Source: Strigamia acuminata | Lineage: Eukaryota; Arthropoda; Chilopoda; Geophilomorpha; Linotaeniidae | DNA length: 64,000 nucleotides | Assembly: GCA_949358305.1 (NCBI GenBank) | Contig: OX442315.1 | Coordinates: 1,426,001 to 1,490,000, forward strand | Direction of reading: 5' to 3' | Shown here: piece by piece, positions 34,624 through 53,659 of the stretch | Numbering within the stretch: the stretch's first letter is position 1 | Layout: the number at the start of each line of letters is the position of its first letter | Translations under genes and position numbers: made by a program | The notes under the pieces: model-generated | Told to the model about the DNA's origin: nothing | Databases searched by the model: none | What the model saw: the letters and a program-made list of their open reading frames with translations, nothing else

Positions 34624-35147
34624 ATTTTTATCACTTTTAATTCCTTTTCTTGTTTGATTCATTTCTTATTGTTGTATTCGTCCCAATTTCTGCTGTTTTT
34701 TGTACGAATTCCAGTTTTTTCGTCGAATAAATGCATTTTCACACATAAATTTGATATTTATCGACCAAAAAATTATTTTTTCAGCAAAAACGTTTATTTT
34801 TATCCTCAAAAAGTATAATTTGTCCACATTTTCTGCATTTCTGACATTTCTTGGCTTTACTGCAGTCTGCATTTCCAACCAGATGCGCGCTACATTGCAG
34901 TGAAGCATTAAGGGGGTGTTTGCGATTTTCTGATAATTCTTTTACATTTTCCAGCGATGTAGCAGCACTTAAGCTTTTATTATCATTTTATCTAAGCCTG
35001 GGACAGGTTTTCTAAATTTTCAAAATAAAAATTTTAATTTAAAAAAAAAATTCTAATATCAAAAAATACTCTCAACAATTTTATTCCTACGAATAGCTAT
35101 CGCCATCTGATGACAGTTTCTTGCCTTTTGCCCTGCCTATAATAAAA

Positions 35148-35472
35148 GTCCGTGCACGGTATCTTGATGATAAATTCGTACTGCGCATCCCATTCTGCGC
35201 AGACGATTTTCTAATTCCAGTTGTTATTTAGCAGTATTAAGCCTAATATTAGGCCTAATAATGCTAAAATAAAGTAAACAAACAACAATAAACTCATAAT
35301 TAAAAGTAATTTACAACGTAGTACCAAAATATTTTTGTTTATTTACCTTATTTTCGCATTATTAGGCCTAATATTAGGCTTAATACTGCCATATAACAAC
35401 GGGAATTAGAAAATCGTCTGCGCAAAATGGGATGCGCAGTACGAATTTAGCATCAAGACACCGTGCGCGGAC
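35148..35472. mobile_element. Palindromic MITE in the promoter of the first tetraspan gene
   Basis: A 325-bp foldback element. The arms of about 120 bp (35148-35270 and 35347-35472) are over 90% identical as inverted copies, sharing for example ttcgtactgcgcatcccatt and the palindromic cctaatattagg. The paralogous promoter of the next gene (37138-37235) lacks it but shares flanking sequence, so it is an insertion. Confidence 0.85.
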
Positions 35473-35601
35473 TGCTTTCAATTTCAACAATTGAACGAAA
35501 CAACCGACATTGCAAAATGGCACCGTTGAGGAAGATCTGAATCCAGTCTAAAGTTAATTCAACTAATATAAACAATTAATATCAACTGAATTAATCGTAC
35601 C

Positions 35602-36988
35602 ATGTGGCGACTGCCATTTTGTTGCTGCGGCTGCTCCCTACGTAGTGGCGCTTTAACAGTTGCAATTATTACCTTAGTGAGTACGCTACAACTCGTAAAC
35701 ATTATTCCTAACGCTAAAATTGTCATTATTTCCATGTGCAAAGGTGAGTGCAGTATATTCAGTCATCGCTGTTATAGGTAATGTTTCAACGAAATTTTGA
35801 GCCGCACAATATATTACATTACGTAGTCTTATTCAATTTTTATTTAAGGGGTTTTCGCAAAAGATTCAAAGGGTCAATCTGCTCCGATAGAATTGAAAAT
35901 ACTTTACACCGCAATTGTCGTTATCCAAATCGTGGACGTTATCTGTTTATTCCTTGGCGTTTGCAAGGTAATTTATTAGAAAAAAGGCAAGAAAATAAAA
36001 TGTTTCATTTTACAATATAAATTACTTGTTTTAGAGTAAACCTATTTACTGTTTGGTTTGGTTATTTGGACAAATTCTAGTTCAAATTCTTGTTCTGACA
36101 GCAACGGCGCTTGGCTTTGGTACGAAAGTCCGTAATAACTGGATAGCCGAGACATTGGTAAGTGAAGCGCTATTACTCGAGTGTTTGTTGCTTGTAGTTT
36201 TTTTGGGCAGAATTACACTTTACGGGCAAGTGCTGGACCATATTTACTAAATTACAGTTGTGCTCGCCACGATTTTTCGAAAAATAGTGGTTGTCTATCC
36301 CTTTACATACCTCCATTATGTCTTTTTTTGAGGGCCTTGGAGATCCATACATCCAATTTAGAAAAGTTTCCTGAGACATAGACGGTCTCAAATCTGTTTA
36401 GTTTTTAATTTTATCTCATTCTGTTAACAAGTTATGAGAAATATTGTAAATAGTCACTTTTTGGAGTTTTTAATTTTTTTCTCTTTAACTATTTATTTTT
36501 TTTTAACGAAATGATAGCTCTAACAATCCTTTAAATCCTCCTAAAACCATTTTTACTTGTGAGAAATAGTTTCTGAGAAATTTCAAATATTAAAAGTTCC
36601 AAAAAATAGAGTATGCCATTTTTTTGTTATCATATGTGCGATAGTAAGAAAAGAATTGGAGTGCTGAACACTCGGACGCATAAGATCTCTCCCATTAGGC
36701 CTTTTCCAGTCTTGACCAGTTTTGAACGTCATAGAATGGCTCCAACTCTAGAATTGATCCGTTTTTACTATTTTGCAGGGAATAGCGGCTGAAACGTACA
36801 ACCTCATTATATTCGTTATCACTTTCTTATTGATGGTAATTTATAATTCTAGATTTTATTTATTTTTAAACTGAATAGAATAATAGTGTTGACGTTTTGG
36901 ATTTTAATTTCAGGTTTACTGGTGGCTCGTTGTGTTCAGTTTTTACGTTGAACTGAAAGAGAAGGAGAATGCAGCTTCGAATAATTGA
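35602..36988 (+). CDS. LAPTM/DUF4728-like four-helix membrane protein, paralog A
   Basis: Six exons: 35602-35676, 35744-35777, 35849-35967, 36035-36157, 36779-36835 and 36914-36988. Intron phases are 0,1,0,0,0 and the product is 160 residues. The N-terminus MWRLPFCCCGCSLRSGA is a cysteine-rich juxtamembrane motif like that of LAPTM/MTP-type proteins. Four hydrophobic helices follow (about residues 16-37, 52-72, 79-102 and 120-145), ending with YWWLVVFSFYVELKEKE and a short cytosolic tail. Such proteins sit in endolysosomal or plasma membranes; the substrate or partner is not evident. Two downstream paralogs have identical exon phases. Family assignment is by pattern only. Confidence 0.8.
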
Positions 36989-37258
36989 AACATTTTCTAT
37001 AAACATCGCAAAAGCGGACTTAAATTATTCAAATAAAGAAAAAGTGTAGTTCATTTTAATACAGTATCAAAACTTTTGCTGACAATTTCTTGACAAAACG
37101 TATCGAGGCACCTCTAAAATGAATTTCTCGTATCAAAAAGTACTCGTTAGCTATCGCCATCTGACGACAGTTTGCTTTCAACAATTGAACGATGCAACTG
37201 ACATTGCAAGATGGCGCCGTTGAGGAAGAATTGAATTTAATCTAAAACTAATCATATC

Positions 37259-39539
37259 ATGTGGCGACTGCCCTTTGTTTGCTGCGGCTGCTCCTTACGT
37301 TGTGGCGCTATCACCGTTGCAATTCTTTCCACAGTGAGTACTTACTGCAACATACTCATTCAAAAAACACGCTCAAATTGTCATTATTTTCATGTGCAAA
37401 GTTGAGTACAATCAATTCCATCATCGCTGTTGCAGGTAATGTTTGCCCAAATATATTGTAATCAGTCTTATTTAATACTAGCTGTACCCGGCCACGCGTT
37501 GCTGTGGCACATAAATAAATCCAGTCGAAATAAATCCCATGGAAATCCTGTGGAAATCCTGTGGAAATCCTGTGGTAATCTTCTGGAAATCCCATGGAAA
37601 TCCAGTGGAAATAAATAAATCCCTTGGAAATAAATAAATCCCTTGGAAATAAATCCCGTGGAAATCCCATGGAAATCCCGTGGAAATCCTGTGGTAATCT
37701 TGTGGAAATCCTGTGGTAATCTTATGGAAATCTCGTGGAAATCCCATGGAAATCCAGTGGAAATAAATAAATCCCTTGGAAATAAATCCTGTGGAAATCC
37801 CGTGGAAATCCTGTGGTAATCTTGTGGAAATCTTGTGAAAATCCTGTGGTAATCTTGTGGAAATTCTGTGAAAATCCTGTGGTAATCTTGTGGAAATCCT
37901 GTGAAAATCCTGTGGTAATCTTGTGGAAATCTCGTGGAAATCCCATGGAAATCCAGTGGAAATAAATAAATCCCTTGGAAATAAATCCCGTGGAAATCCC
38001 GTGGAAATCCTGTGGTAATCTTGTGGAAATCCTGTGAAAATCCTGTGGTAATCTTGTGGAAATTCTGTGAAAATCCTGTGGTAATCTTGTGGAAATCTCG
38101 TGGAAATCCCATGGAAATCCAGTGGAAATAAATAAATCCCTTGGAAATAAATCCCGTGGAAATCCCGTGGAAATCCCGTGGAAATCCTGTGGTAATCTTG
38201 TGGAAATCCTGTGAAAATCCTGTGGTAATCTTGTGGAAATCCTGTGAAAATCCTGTGGTAATCTTGTGGAAATCTCGTGAAAATCCCATGGAAATCCAGT
38301 GGAAATAAATAAATCCCTTGGAAATAAACCCTGTAGAAATCCCATGGAAATCCCGTGGAAATCCCGTGGAAATAAATAAATCCCGTGGAAATAAATCCCG
38401 TGGAATCCCATGGAAATCCCGTGCAAATAAATTTCGTGGAAATCTCATGGAAACCCTGTGCAAATAAATCTCGTTGCAATCCCATGGGAATCCCGTGCAA
38501 ATAAATCCCGTGGAAATAAATAAATCTCGTGAAAATCCCGTGAAAATAAATCACGAATCCAAGGCAATCATTCGCCGAATTGCGATACCAGGTTTTCGAG
38601 TCATCCGTTGTTGAATAGGGCGCGAAGCGTGCAACAGATGGCGCTAGAACCGACAGCCGCCATTTTGGTTTGAAAAAACCACCTTTTTGCGTGTTACAGG
38701 TGTATATAAACCTGTCACAGGTATCACAGGTATATAAAAACACTCCCCTATTCTAAATCTACGGTGTGTCCAAATTTCAAACCAATCCGTGAAGAACTTT
38801 CCGCGATCTTAGGTCATTAACGAACGAACACTACATTTTTATTTATACAAGATTGATTTCAGGCGTTTACAAAGAGCGTGGGTTTGGCGAAGGCCATGCC
38901 CCGATGGAATTAAAAATACTTTACAGCGTCATTGCCGTTCTACACATTGTATCCGTTGCAGGTTTGCTCTTTGGTATAATCAAGGTGTTACACAAACGTA
39001 AATACAAATGGGAAGTTACAGTAACGTTGTTTGTTTTAGAGAAAAGCTGGAGGATGTTTGGTTTGGTGCATCGCAACGATTTTCATCATTCCTCTTTGGC
39101 TGACGGCACTTTCTATCGACTTTCGTGACGAATTGCACGCAGATCCGATGGCCAAACAATTGGTAATTCCCATCACGAACGAGATCAAATTATTGACACC
39201 CCCAAATTAATTGAAAAATCCCCCGAATCTATTTAACTGCACACCAATTATTCACACACTATTTTTATTTATTTGACCCTCCATTTGTAGTTAACAAATC
39301 CCAAAAATATTTACTATTTGACAGGGAATGCCCGCTCTACTTTATAAGGGTGTCGGTCTCATCATATTCACTACTGCTGCTGCATTTACGGTAATAATTC
39401 TACAAGTTTTAGTATCAATTAATTAATTAAATCGTTTTTCCAGATTTACTGGTGGCTCGGTGTTTACAGTTATTACGTTCAACTGAAACAAATTACGGAA
39501 GCAGCTAGTAGGTCCAATAAAACACGATCTGCTTGTTAA
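37259..39539 (+). CDS. LAPTM/DUF4728-like four-helix membrane protein, paralog B
   Basis: Six exons: 37259-37333, 37402-37435, 38863-38984, 39040-39162, 39325-39390 and 39444-39539, with the same phases as paralog A; 171 residues. The N-terminus MWRLPFVCCGCSLRCGA is nearly identical to A, whereas the rest has diverged considerably apart from MELKILYS and IYWWLGVYSYYVQLK. The tail is basic and ends in a Cys. Its 5' flank (37138-37235) is clearly homologous to that of A, so the duplication included the promoter. Intron 2 is expanded by about 1 kb of 11-bp repeats. Confidence 0.8.
37495..38560. repeat. ~1-kb short-unit array in intron 2 of paralog B
   Basis: Units are 11-12 bp, mostly ggaaatcccgt with variants ggaaatcctgt and ggtaatcttgt, interrupted at intervals by aaataaataaatcccttgga. 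The segment recurs in larger blocks of about 170-200 bp. All three minus frames stay open for hundreds of codons, which is an artefact of the unit lacking stops on that strand. Confidence 0.93.
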
Positions 39540-39965
39540 GATCGATATATTTATGCAAATATCACAAAATGTAACTGAAATTAAATATTTAGATGTCCAA
39601 AATGTAGGAAATGGACTAAATTTCTATAAATATTCCAAAAAATTAGTAGTAATCTTCAGAATATCAAGAAAACTCAAATTTTAGACCCAAATTTTAACAT
39701 AATTTATCATCCATGCCGATGCCAGTTTAGACTTTTTTGGCGCCATTTGAAACAATGAACAAACAACAATTGAATTTGAACGATGCAACCAACACGTTAA
39801 CATCGCCACATTATCTGTCAGTTCAACTTGAGCGTTAGTGGCACAAGTATGAGACGTGGATTCCAAATCCAAATTGAAATTTACAAGAAAAACGATAATT
39901 TTTTAATACAGTATCAAAGCTTTTGGTTCCCTATCGCCACCCGGTGACAACTTCGTGCCCTTACG

Positions 39966-42963
39966 ATGCAAGATGGCGCATCCGAGAAGCCACCGTTTAA
40001 GTTTGCCTTGTGGAGATTACGCCTATTCTGCTGCCGCTATTCTCTGCGTACCGGAGCTATAACGGTCGATGTTTTGTCCTTGGTGAGCAATTAATTGAAC
40101 ACTTTATTCAACTCGCTAAAACCGTCATTATTTTCATGTACAAATAAAGTTGGGTTTAATAAACTCCATCATCAGAGCGGCAGGTAATTTATGATTATTT
40201 TAATGCACAATATACATTGTATGACGTCATTTCATATTTATTTTAGCTATATATTACACACTCGGCAAATACTCGGTAGCATTAACGTTCCTTTATCCCG
40301 TGATTATCACCCTACAGGTGACATCTGCCATGGTTTTAATCTACGCTATAGTAAAGGTATTTGACACTTACAAGTTAAATGTTTATGTGCTAGTTGTTTG
40401 TTTTAGAGAAACACTACTTGCTGCGTGCTTTGGTTAATTGGACAAATAGTAATTCTCATTTTTGGACTGGTAGTGGCTATAGTCGGCCTTAATGTGTCTA
40501 GCACTGACTTCCTAGGCGCCCCAACTGTAAGTCAATTACTAATTACCAGTCTTTGAATGGTTGATTACTTAATTTTAGCGTGTTGTAGGCAAAGGAAACG
40601 GACCTTTTAGGCATATTTGACCTTATCTTGTTTATTGGTGTTGCAGTACTTACGGTAATAAATGATGGATTCGATTAAAGACCCCCCCATTTATGATTTT
40701 AATTTCCCCCCCAACCCCAACCCACCCAAATAAACTCAAGTATACTTTCCCTTAATATTTGTACCCCCCCCCCCAACAAATTAACTCCCATTTGTTAGCA
40801 CACTGCCCCCAACACTTACGAATGTACCCCATGTACTGAATGTACCCATTGACACCTTCATAAAGAAATTGGTGAGATGTTGGTCATTGGAGAAGAACAT
40901 GGAATCTGTCAATGCCAATAAGTTTGCCGTGACGCCATCTGTGTCTTTGCAGCATCCAAAAGATGAAATTTTGGTCCAAAAGATGAAATTTTGGTCCAAA
41001 AGATGAAATTTTGGTCCAAAAGATGAAATTTTGGTCCAAAAGATGAAATTTTGGTCCAAAAGATGAAATTTTGGTCCAAAAGATGAAATTTTGGTCCAAA
41101 AGATGAAATTTTGGTCCAAAAGATGAAATTTTGGTCCAAAAGATGAAATTTTGGTCCAAAAGATGAAATTTTGGTCCAAAAGATGAATTTTTGGTCCAAA
41201 AATGAATATTATTTTTGCAAGACACCCCAATTGCGGATTTTCCGCAAAATTGCGGTACAACGGTCCGATTGCGGAAATTGGGGACCAAAAAAATCCTCAG
41301 AATGCAAAAATTTTTGTCTCAAAATGCTCCATTTGCCCCATCAACAAGTATGGAAACATTTTAAACAACATTTATTTTCCGCAAAAATATCAGCTTTAGC
41401 AATAACAATATTAACACATACATTCATCATGAGGAACGCAAAAGCTGGCGCCGATTTGACACATACATCCACTCAAGAAGTAGTTTGTGGCAAAGTTACG
41501 ATTGCCAATGACGAAGGCACATGCCCTGTGTTTGCAAAGACATACATTTGCAAACAAATTTTAGGAATAGCAATTATCGAGAATTTCCTTGTTGTGCCAC
41601 CATGCCCGCATTGTGTACACAATGAGAACACAACGGCATAACCTTTGGATTATGTTGGAGATACATTCGAAAGTGTTATGCTGGGCGCGCACATACCGCG
41701 ATTTCGCAAGCAAAATCGCCCTGTAAATCGTGCGCAATGCTACACACATGTAGCTATTCCAGCGTTGCTATTTCAATGTTATGACGTCACTCCTGATCTG
41801 AAAAACCTGCCCGCCATTTCGGTTAAAAATGTTGATGAAATGATGTCATTTCACACAGCTCACGAAATCGTACTTGGGACAAGTACTATTTTTAAAAGTA
41901 GATTTCAAACGAGGGGGTAGCCAATTGCAAAAATCGCGTACGACATTTTGAAATCTTTAAAGATTTCATGAGATTTCAAAGATTTTGAAATCCAAAATGT
42001 TTGCCTGCGTGAGATTTCCAGCTCGATTTGCTAGAATTTACACCAAATTGCAAGACAATTTATAAGATTTCCAGGATTTCCCGGATTTCCAAGATTTCCA
42101 GGATTTCACAAGATCTAAAAGATTTCAAAGATTTCAGGGATTTGCTAAGGATTTCAAGAATTTCTAAGGACTTCAGGATTTCACAAAGATTTCTCAGGAT
42201 TTCACAAGGGTTTCACAAAGATTTCTCAGGATTTCACAAGGGTTTCACAAGGGTTTCTCAGAATTTCATGTAGGTTTCTTAAAATATTTTGCTAGAATTT
42301 GCGAAAATTTGCAAGAAAATTAAAAGATTTCCAGGATTTCCAGGATTTCTAGGATTTCCAGGATTTCATGAAATTTCAAAGATTTCCAGGATCTCATAAA
42401 ATCTCAAGGATTTAGAAATCCAAAATCTTTGCCTGTACGAGATTTCCAGCATTGACTACCCCCTCGATTTCAAACCAGCGCGAAGGAAATGACGTCATCT
42501 GCGCATGCGCAATGGCAACACGATCGCGACGCGATGCGAAATCGCGCCCAGCATTAGGGATAAAATGGGTTGGTGGAACCAACATTTTTAGGGGACAGTA
42601 AAGTTAGGGGGGTTCTTGAGTTTATTTGAGGGGTTTTGGCTGGGAGGAAATTAAAATCAATTTAGTGAGTCATAAATGGGGGGGGGGGGAGAAATAATTT
42701 GTCGCCATAAAGGATTCGACAAGTTTATTTGCTCGTTTATTCACATTTTTGCTATTCATTAAATGTCTGATTTATTGCAGATTTACCTGTGGATCGTTGT
42801 GTACAGTTTTTATGTTGAAATGAAAGAGATCAATTCTTTGACTAATGATCCGATGGCTTCGCAATCTACACTTTCGCAATCTACACTTTCGACAGCTCCA
42901 GTTACGCCAGCTAGTTATGTTATGCAAGATGCAAAACAAAAGAGACAAATTAGTCAAAAATAA
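39966..42963 (+). CDS. LAPTM/DUF4728-like four-helix membrane protein, paralog C
   Basis: Six exons: 39966-40082, 40150-40183, 40247-40356, 40407-40526, 40589-40654 and 42781-42963, phases 0,1,0,0,0 as in A and B; 209 residues. It has a longer N-terminus (MQDGASEKPPFKFALWR) before RLFCCRYSLRTGAIT, four hydrophobic helices, IYLWIVVYSFYVEMKE, and a Ser/Thr-rich tail with a duplicated SQSTL. Paralogs A and B begin at the Met that aligns with the residues just before the Cys cluster, so the extra 14 residues may be recent. Intron 5 carries a 2-kb inverted-repeat element. Confidence 0.8.
40952..41198. repeat. 20-bp tandem array inside the 2-kb element
   Basis: Twelve near-perfect copies of aagatgaaattttggtccaa. 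Confidence 0.95.
41225..41402 (+). repeat. Dispersed repeat, copy 1
   Basis: About 175 bp, homologous at roughly 75-80% to 52655-52832. Shared blocks include attgcggatttt, acggtccgattgcgg, tcaaaatgct and ttttattttccgcaaaaata. Confidence 0.75.
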
Positions 42964-43109
42964 AAGTGCACATTGTTTCATTGTAGTTTTGTGCATAGTA
43001 GAAAAAAATGTTTTTAAAACATTCGATAGTTTTTTTTCTTTTATAATCACAGTACTAAAATTACCTCATTACATAAGAATTGAATTACTGTAATTGTATT
43101 GTGTTTGCT

Positions 43110-43172
43110 TTCTACGTTGTGGAAAACCGGCTCCCGCTGGCGGCAAAATGATGCATCTTGGCGCGGAATTAA
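43110..43172 (+). pseudogene. Fragment of TEX11 terminal exon
   Basis: About 63 bp match 34478-34541 of the TEX11 last exon at roughly 80% overall and over 90% in the 45-bp core (ggaaaaccggctcccgctgg). In the source frame it reads ENRLPLAAK and then TGA, where TEX11 has a Trp codon. It lies between the converging stops of paralog C and TRMT10C. No further TEX11 sequence surrounds it. Confidence 0.75.
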
Positions 43173-43216
43173 ATATGAAACGTTTGGCCAAGTTGCAATT
43201 GAATTTTTCTCGCTTT

Positions 43217-45328
43217 TTATTCGTTTTGTTGTTGGATTTGTTCGTGCAGAACGGGGAGAAACGCTTCGTCCCAACTTCGACTGTTTTTGGCGGCCAACAG
43301 GATTTTTACGACTTGGTCCATACCGAGGGATCGAGTCGCCCAGCTGCGTCTGCAATCATTCAAACAAAAAAAGGTCAAAATAGCATTTTTTTTTACTCAA
43401 GAATTGCACTTCCTTTGTCTAATAAATGCATACCGTATATTTGCAAATAGCGCTATTAGAAAAAAATATTTTGGCCCGCGTGGTATTAGAGGCCCGCGGA
43501 CTATTTTAACTTTTTGAACGTATCGGCAACAAAAAACACCTAAAACTGTGACAATTGAGACGTTTTCCATACGTTTCGGTAGTTTTCTGCCGAAACGTAT
43601 GCAAAACATGTCATTTGTCATCCTTTTTTGGCACATTTCGGGCTTCCAATTGTGTACCCGCGCGCAATTAGAGGCCCCCGCATTATTGGCAAAAATAAAA
43701 TTTGCAATTCGAGGTCTGCAGGCTATTAGAGGCCCGCGTAGTAAGTAATCGATAATATACGGTATTTGCCTTTCAATTGGTGATTTTTGGCCAAAAAATC
43801 ATTTTTACAGCAAAAAAAGGACTTTTTTTGTCTTAAATGCATTTTTCCACACAAAAAGACTAAATCTTACTTCCAAAATGCATTTTTGTATAAAAAAAGT
43901 CAATTTTTACACATTTTTACAACATTTAATGCATTTTTGTGTAGAAAAAGTCCATTTTTACACATTTTTACACATTTAATGCATTTCTGTATAGAAAAAG
44001 TCAATTTTTACACATTTTTACACATTTAATGCATTTTTGTATAGAAAAAGTCAATTTTTACACATTTTTACACATTTAATGCATCTCTGTATAGAAAAAG
44101 TCCATTTTTACACATTTTTACACATTTAATGCATTTCTGTATAGAAAAAGTCCATTTTTACACATTTTTACACATTTAATGTATTTTTGTATAGAAAAAG
44201 TCAATTTTTGCACATTTTTAGTATTTTTATACATTTAATGCATTTTGACATGTAAAAACGTTCATTTTTACACATTTTTACACATTTAATGCATTTTGAC
44301 GTGTAAAAACGTTTATTTTTACATCCTAAATGCTATCTTTATACACAATAAGTCCACATTTCTCATTCTAGGCCAAAAAATAAACAAAATTTGATGAAAA
44401 ATGAAAAAAAAAGAATTATTTGCACTTGAAACTGACTCACTCACCCGATGTATTTAGCCAATGGCAGCCTCGCCATCTTGACGCCTTCTTTCTTGGCTTT
44501 GGCCATCGACAAGGGCACTCGTGTCCCTTGTTCCACAAACCCACCAATTACATAAACTTTGTCACAATCGAACTCGTCGAGATCCTCTCTGCAATCCGGG
44601 CTCAAATACACGAGTTTGTGTTTCGGGAAAATCTCCAAATAGCTTTTAGCACTAACCGTCACCAAACACTTATTTGTCCGCAAATTCCCAACGGCTTTGC
44701 AAATTTTCTCTTCAAATTTCGTCTTCCCTTCCAAATTGCAGAAATACAAATCGAACGGATCTTTGTTCGTTTTATTTTCCTTGTAAAGATTACGAATTTG
44801 TCTCATGCAACTCGATATTTCCGCGTCGTTCATGTTTTCGTGATACCCGAGATCCAGCACGAGTTTCTCGCCGTGCACGACAGAGTGCGCCAAATTCACG
44901 TTATAGAAGCGATCCATCGCTTGGCGACGAATTCGGAAAAACATGCAATTTCGGCTCAGTCCGTACGCGATGTGCGGATTTTCGTCGTGTTGTTCAATTC
45001 GTCGCTCGAATTTTGTTTCGTTTTCCTCCTTCCGCCTTTTAGTGATCTCCAAACCGATTTCACGTTTTTTCAGAAACTTGTAATAGTTCATCCGTTGCGA
45101 CCGGTCCTTAAAACTCAATAAATCGGTCCAGTTTTTCTCGACCACTTTTGCCGGCACGAAATATTCGCCCTCTTCCCTCAGCATTTGCAATTCGATCTCG
45201 ATCATTTTCTTTTTCCGCTCCAAATCGACGCACGACGTCTCCACGCTCGAGTTTGCGCAGTAAATTCGATTTATGATGAATAAATGATTACATCGAGTTG
45301 CCAATTGTTTCATTATTACAGAATGCAT
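43217..45328 (-). CDS. TRMT10C: TRMT10C-like mitochondrial tRNA m1R9 methyltransferase / RNase P subunit
   Basis: Two coding exons, 45328-44445 and 43349-43217, join in phase 2 to 338 residues; human TRMT10C has 403. The protein methylates position 9 of mitochondrial tRNAs and is the MRPP1 subunit of mitochondrial RNase P. Seen: a basic, hydrophobic N-terminus suitable as a targeting peptide; a coiled, charged linker; then the SPOUT domain with DPFDLYFCNLEGK, LVYLSPD, KVYVIGGFVEQG and SLAKAK-like SMAKAKKEG. The small second exon supplies WATRSLGMDQVVKILLAAKN and RSWDEAF, the expected C-terminal helix. DPF.LYFCNL favours the C paralog over TRMT10A/B. An acceptor two bases before the ATG implies a 5' UTR intron. 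The intron contains repeats and a palindromic element. Confidence 0.88.
43431..43765. mobile_element. Palindromic TIR element, complete copy
   Basis: The ends are ataccgtatatt and aatatacggtat, with TA at the borders. Internally there is a near-perfect hairpin, catacgtttcgg...ccgaaacgtatg, with a 4-base loop, and repeats of gcgctattaga and aggcccgcg type. About 335 bp, in the TRMT10C intron. Truncated copies occur at 47741-48046 and 48806-49036. Confidence 0.75.
43845..44335. repeat. ~55-bp tandem array in the TRMT10C intron
   Basis: Seven to eight units of about 55 bp combining gtatagaaaaagtcaatttt with tacacatttttacacattta and atgcat. Confidence 0.92.
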
Positions 45329-45807
45329 CGCTGAAATGAATTAAAACAGAATTTCGTTAGAATCTACGCCATTGCACTCACCTCCTACCTCCTGGTTGAT
45401 TTCTACGGAGGTTCAGTGGGCTCATTCGTTTATCTAAACATCCAACTTGAAATTTCCGGCGAATAATTAACATTTAAAAGACATAAAATTAGTAATATTT
45501 TGTCACTATTTATATATTTTATTTTCTATTCAACATTTAATTCAACAAACTCAATATTTTCATTTAGTGTTTTAATATTTACTGGGACCAACGAACCTCC
45601 GTATTACTGTGGAACATCTAAAACCAGATATTCTAAGACTAAATCGTAGGTCAGTTTATTTATTTATTTAATTTAATTTATTGGAAACTCTCGAGTGGAG
45701 TAGTATATTTTTATTTCCTAATTTTACAACAAAAAGAATGAGTAGTTGCAAAACATCGGGTCAGAAATAAATCTTTCAGCTTCTATCGGTTTGAAAACGA
45801 AAAAGAT

Positions 45808-53096
<7,289 letters not shown>

Positions 53097-53651
53097 GCTC
53101 AGAATGGCGCTGGGAAAACTTTTAAGAAAAAAAACACGAAGAAGGAAAAATGAATACGAAATTCCTCGGTCTCCGCCTCCTGCGCTTTGGACTTGTTTAT
53201 CAAATCACGATCCGATGACGTCATCGCATCGCGTTACAACATCAACCTTGGACTCGGGGTGAATTTACCATTGGCTTCGTGTTGTTTTTTCTGAATAAAA
53301 CACGGCTTCCGGTGGAAGAAGAATGGCGCCCAGGCACAGACCAGCGTTCTGAATTATGTTATTTATGAGCGATTCGTGCTCGCAGAATACAACGCGGGCG
53401 TTCAGCGGCATATCCTTCCGCGTGCAATTTGCACGGGAATGTGACGATAAAACTTTTCTCAAAAGATCCCACTAGATTAGCGAGATAATTTTTTTGTATT
53501 TAAAATAATCCGAAATGACGTAGAAAGAAGAAAAAAATTATTAAATAAAAAATATTTTAAATTTAATATTTTAAATTTGTGAAAATTCACGAAAGGTCTT
53601 GCTGGAAAGCCGAATCAACTCTTTCGTTTCGTAAATTCCTTTTCGGTCATC
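53097..53651. other. SGK3 upstream region, no firm feature
   Basis: 53100-53460 has balanced base composition and a 65-codon minus frame with protein-like composition that I do not recognise; it could be 5' UTR or promoter. 53470-53580 is AT-rich. Confidence 0.35.
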
Positions 53652-53659
53652 CACATTTC

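Larger units (their letters stand above)
40675..42711. mobile_element. 2-kb inverted-repeat element in intron 5 of paralog C
   Basis: About 100 bp at the left (40681-40790, C-rich, with catttatgattttaattt and aaataaactcaag) recurs inverted at the right (42590-42690, cttgagtttattt, attaaaatcaatttagtgag, cataaatgggg). Outside lies a candidate 8-bp duplication, ggattcga (40667-40674 and 42712-42719). The interior holds a 20-bp tandem array, a dispersed repeat and short frames with no recognised domain, so it is probably a large non-autonomous element. Confidence 0.7.

Noticed and set aside
37468-38743. Minus frames of up to 421 codons in the 11-bp array
   Set aside because: Open in three frames at once and lies in an intron of paralog B on the other strand.
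41171-41920. Frames inside the 2-kb inverted-repeat element as a transposase
   Set aside because: No DDE or other catalytic pattern seen, and the frames overlap a dispersed repeat and tandem array.
53265-53462. 65-codon minus frame with protein-like composition
   Set aside because: No family recognised, no splice partners found; may be SGK3 5' UTR.
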